A DNA stretch of 7,440 nt, from positions 1-7,440 of the forward strand of contig JAAYXN010000326.1 in assembly GCA_012515885.1 (NCBI GenBank), in the 5' to 3' direction. The notes under the pieces are model-generated. The model worked only from the letters and a program-made list of their open reading frames with translations. It did no database searches and was not told the DNA's origin. This DNA comes from Rhodococcus sp. (in: high G+C Gram-positive bacteria). GTDB taxonomy: Bacteria > Actinomycetota > Actinomycetes > Mycobacteriales > Mycobacteriaceae. The position numbers were made by a program, and so were the translations under genes. This document shows positions 5,526-7,440 of this stretch, one piece after another; the first letter of the stretch is position 1; every line of letters starts with the position of its first letter.

Positions 5526-5553
5526 GGAGAACACTCCCCTGACCGTGTTCTTC
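5526..5553 (+). other. Hairpin with a competing alternative pairing, possible leader structure
   Basis: GGAGAACAC (5526-5534) pairs with GTGTTCTTC (5545-5553), nine pairs including one G:U, around the loop TCCCCTGACC. An alternative fold pairs GGTC (5522-5525) with GACC (5541-5544) and GAG (5527-5529) with CTC (5534-5536), which excludes the first. It lies just downstream of the TATGAT element. Confidence 0.3.
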
Positions 5554-5707
5554 AATCACTCGGGCGGGCAGACAGTAGCCGACGTAAGGCCTCAAGTGAT
5601 AACTGAATCCAGATATTCCCCAAATCTGCCACCAACACCACAGAAACACCTGTGCCCTGGGTCTCATCACCCCGGCAGAAGATTCCTACGCGCCGACACG
5701 GCCAGAA

Positions 5708-5738
5708 TTGCCACACCGGCCCGTTGGGAATCTAAAGT
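5708..5738 (+). promoter_or_regulatory. Putative sigma-70 type promoter of cei
   Basis: TTGCCA (5708-5713, one mismatch to TTGACA) and TAAAGT (5733-5738, fits TANNNT) are separated by 19 bases. The predicted start near 5745 would give a leader of about 54 bases before the cei GTG. The spacer is slightly long, so confidence is moderate. Confidence 0.4.
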
Positions 5739-5798
5739 GGTTCGCGCACGGCAAACGGCATAAACCGAGCGCAGTGTCCAACAAGAGACGAGGCGAAC

Positions 5799-6476
5799 GT
5801 GGTTTCACTGATCACTGAGGGAAGCTCCACCGACGAGCGCGGACGGCCATTCAAACGGCGTCGGACGGCACCGATCGTGGTGGTTTTCTCCATCCTTGCG
5901 CTCCTCGGAGCCGTCGTGTGGGTGAGGATTCTCACGTCCACGGAGGAAGTGACCCAGGCTGTCAGTTGTAATCCGCCTCCGGCCCCCAGCGCGGAGAACC
6001 CTGACGCCCCGACACTGGGTGCTCGTGTGGAAGCGTCCACTCTCGCGGCTGTCGAGCCCGCGCCACTGCAAGCCACCTCTGTGCGCGTCTTTAACGCCAA
6101 CGGTGAACACGGCCAAGCCGCCCAAGCGGCAGCCGAACTCAACGACTTCGGCTTCATCAGCGCACCCGACGTGCAGTACGGCAACGATCCGATCTACACC
6201 GACCAGAACCTGCAGTGCCAGGGCCAGCTCCGGTTCGGCCCACAGGGGCGTGCTGCTGCCAGCGCGGTGTGGCTCCTAGCGCCCTGCGCCGAGTTGATCG
6301 AAGACACTCGCGAAGACAACAGCGTCGACCTTGCCCTGGGCACGTACTTCCGCCAGCTCTCGGTAAACCCTGACGCCGAAGAGGTACTGCGGGCACTGCG
6401 CAACGCCCGTGTCGACGAAGAGAACGCACCGCTCGATCCGGCGCTGCTGGCAGCTGCCCGGTCAGCACACTGCTAA
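5799..6476 (+). CDS. cei: Envelope integrity protein Cei, LytR C-terminal domain (Rv2700-like)
   Basis: Exported, membrane-anchored protein of 225 residues. In M. tuberculosis the homologue Rv2700 is needed for cell envelope integrity and virulence. The cytoplasmic N-terminus is short and basic (RPFKRRR, 16-22); one transmembrane helix follows at about 24-46 (APIVVVFSILALLGAVVWV); the rest is outside. Residues about 92-185 form the LytR_C domain, opening with SVRVFNANGEHGQAA, the V-x-V-x-N-A-x-G pattern of that family. Four cysteines (57, 140, 163 and the final residue 225) all lie in the exported part and could form two disulphides. There is no LytR-CpsA-Psr catalytic domain, so it is not itself a ligase. 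The GTG start has GAGG five bases upstream. It is probably monocistronic, convergent with suhB. Confidence 0.92.
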   Translation: MVSLITEGSSTDERGRPFKRRRTAPIVVVFSILALLGAVVWVRILTSTEEVTQAVSCNPPPAPSAENPDAPTLGARVEASTLAAVEPAPLQATSVRVFNANGEHGQAAQAAAELNDFGFISAPDVQYGNDPIYTDQNLQCQGQLRFGPQGRAAASAVWLLAPCAELIEDTREDNSVDLALGTYFRQLSVNPDAEEVLRALRNARVDEENAPLDPALLAAARSAHC

Positions 6477-6486
6477 TCCGGCCGCG

Positions 6487-7371
6487 CTAGCCCGGGATCG
6501 GTTGATCCACACCCAATTCGGCAAACACCTGATTGAGTTCAGCGGCAATGCCTGGAGCCGCCGCAACGGTAAGGACGCCGTCGCTGTCGGTCATCGCTGG
6601 CACCTGCACGTAGGCACCGGCCTCTTCCGCGATGAGGGCGCCCGCCGCCCAATCCCACGGATGCAGCCCGTGCTCGTAGTGCGCATCGACCCGGCCAGCT
6701 GCCACCATGCACAGGTCCAGAGCAGCGGAACCAATGCGGCGGATATCGCGCACCTTCGGCAATAGCCCCGCAACCAGTTCCCCCTGCCGCTGACGACGTT
6801 CTCTGCCGTAGGCGAACCCTGTTGCCACCAGCGACATTTCAAGCTCGGTGACTTCATTGCAGCGAAGCTGAGTCGAATTTCCGGCCTCGTCGATCATTAC
6901 CGATCCAGACCCACGCGCAGCCGAATAGGTGACGCCGCGAGCAACATCGACCACGGCACCGGCAATCGACACCCCGCCACGCTGGACGGCAAGCGAGACC
7001 GCATAGGCGGCAATGCCGTACAGAAAATTGACCGTTCCATCAATCGGGTCCACCACCCACAGCAGACCGGTGTCAGCGACCACACCGTCGCCGCCGCCCT
7101 CCTCCCCCAAAATCGCATCCTCGGGGCGCAGCGCGGCGAGCTGTTCGCGCACTACATCTTCCGCTTCCCGGTCAACGACAGTGACCGGGTCGGTACGCGT
7201 CGACTTCGATTCGACAGAAGATTCCGCACTGTCGCGAGTTCCCGCAAGCGCAAAGATCTCTGGGCGTCGACGGCGAATGTGGGCGGCTGCTTCTTGCGCG
7301 ATCGTCACCGCGACGTCGCGCAGGGCTGCGGCTTCGCTAACGGCTGGGGACGGAACCTCTGATGCATTCAC
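6487..7371 (-). CDS. suhB: Inositol-1-monophosphatase family protein SuhB
   Basis: Cytoplasmic Mg2+-dependent, Li+-sensitive phosphatase that releases inositol from inositol monophosphate; in this order inositol feeds phosphatidylinositol, mannosylated lipids and mycothiol. Numbered from GTG at 7371 (294 residues), metal ligands are visible in GEEGGG (89-94), DPIDGTVNF (108-116, Asp108 and Asp111) and WDWAAG (239-244, Asp240). DPVTVVD (61-67) and IGSAALDLCMVAAGRVDA (213-230) are further family signatures, and the protein ends in PIPG, like M. tuberculosis SuhB ending in PIPD. The frame continues upstream to ATG at 7392, ATG at 7422 and GTG at 7431 and may go past the window edge. Those residues (Cys- and Arg-rich) do not resemble the family, so the inner GTG was chosen, although its ribosome binding site is weak. 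ppgK and sigA would be expected beyond the right edge. Confidence 0.93.
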   Translation of the reverse strand: MNASEVPSPAVSEAAALRDVAVTIAQEAAAHIRRRRPEIFALAGTRDSAESSVESKSTRTDPVTVVDREAEDVVREQLAALRPEDAILGEEGGGDGVVADTGLLWVVDPIDGTVNFLYGIAAYAVSLAVQRGGVSIAGAVVDVARGVTYSAARGSGSVMIDEAGNSTQLRCNEVTELEMSLVATGFAYGRERRQRQGELVAGLLPKVRDIRRIGSAALDLCMVAAGRVDAHYEHGLHPWDWAAGALIAEEAGAYVQVPAMTDSDGVLTVAAAPGIAAELNQVFAELGVDQPIPG

Positions 7372-7440
7372 GTGTCTTATCCGACCACACATTTCGGTGT
7401 GCCCGCATGGCTTGCCGCTCATCCTCCACACGTATGCCCG

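Larger units (their letters stand above)
5340..5798. other. 459-base intergenic region between DUF4193 and cei
   Basis: No convincing coding frame is seen here. Plus-strand frames such as 5500-5763 have no family resemblance and no good ribosome binding site. The region holds a perfect inverted repeat, two imperfect hairpins, an AT-rich island with -10-like elements on both strands, and a likely cei promoter near its right end; these are listed separately. It must carry the promoters of both flanking divergent genes and has room for a small RNA or a leader regulator. Confidence 0.6.

Noticed and set aside
5639..5654. CACAG/CTGTG hairpin upstream of cei
   Set aside because: Five pairs and no context; probably chance.
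5500..5763. Plus-strand frame of 87 residues in the intergenic gap
   Set aside because: The start overlaps the AT-rich -10 island, there is no ribosome binding site and the product has no recognisable pattern; chance open frame.
5732..6184. Minus-strand frame of 150 residues opposite cei
   Set aside because: It lies antisense to the well supported Cei coding sequence and its signal-like hydrophobic stretch is missing; shadow.
6457..6496. Possible terminator between cei and suhB (GCTA/TAGC and CCCGG/CCGGG pairs)
   Set aside because: Stems are four to five pairs with large loops; not better than chance in GC-rich DNA.

Overview
The window is a GC-rich actinobacterial chromosome segment. Its gene content, order and strands match, gene for gene, the Mycobacterium tuberculosis block from ceoC to suhB (Rv2692 to Rv2701c) just upstream of the sigma factor gene sigA, as I remember that locus. 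The protein similarity and order point to the Mycobacteriales (Corynebacteriales). The dUTPase lacks the five-residue loop typical of Mycobacterium, so a non-mycobacterial member of the order is more likely. No insertion sequence, phage gene, CRISPR array, rRNA or tRNA was seen.

Layout from left to right: the 3' part of a TrkA-type potassium channel regulator (ceoC, +); a six-helix membrane protein of family DUF3159 (-) and, upstream of it on the same strand, a small OB-fold protein (-); a small alpha/beta hydrolase (+); a DUF3710 protein (-) directly downstream of the dUTPase gene dut (-); a DUF3093 two-helix membrane protein (+), divergent from dut; a small zinc-ribbon-like DUF4193 protein (-); a 459-base intergenic region; the envelope integrity protein Cei with a LytR C-terminal domain (+); and an inositol monophosphatase family protein, SuhB (-), whose start lies near the right edge.

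The strand flips often, so transcription units are short. The likely units are OB-fold with DUF3159, and dut with DUF3710 (three bases apart, with the second gene's ribosome binding site inside the end of dut). The rest look monocistronic. Convergent pairs are packed very tightly: ceoC and DUF3159 overlap by 30 bases, the hydrolase and DUF3710 stop codons are adjacent, and cei and suhB are 10 bases apart. At the hydrolase/DUF3710 junction a long imperfect hairpin contains both stop codons and could act as a two-way terminator. The DUF3093 gene has a strong -10 element placed for a leaderless mRNA starting at its GTG codon.

Most of this is housekeeping sequence conserved across the order. No clearly new multi-gene system is visible. 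The points most worth a second look are the tyrosine/acidic repeat extension of the DUF3710 protein, the hairpin-rich intergenic region before cei, the hairpin over two stop codons, and the compact divergent dut/DUF3093 promoter region.
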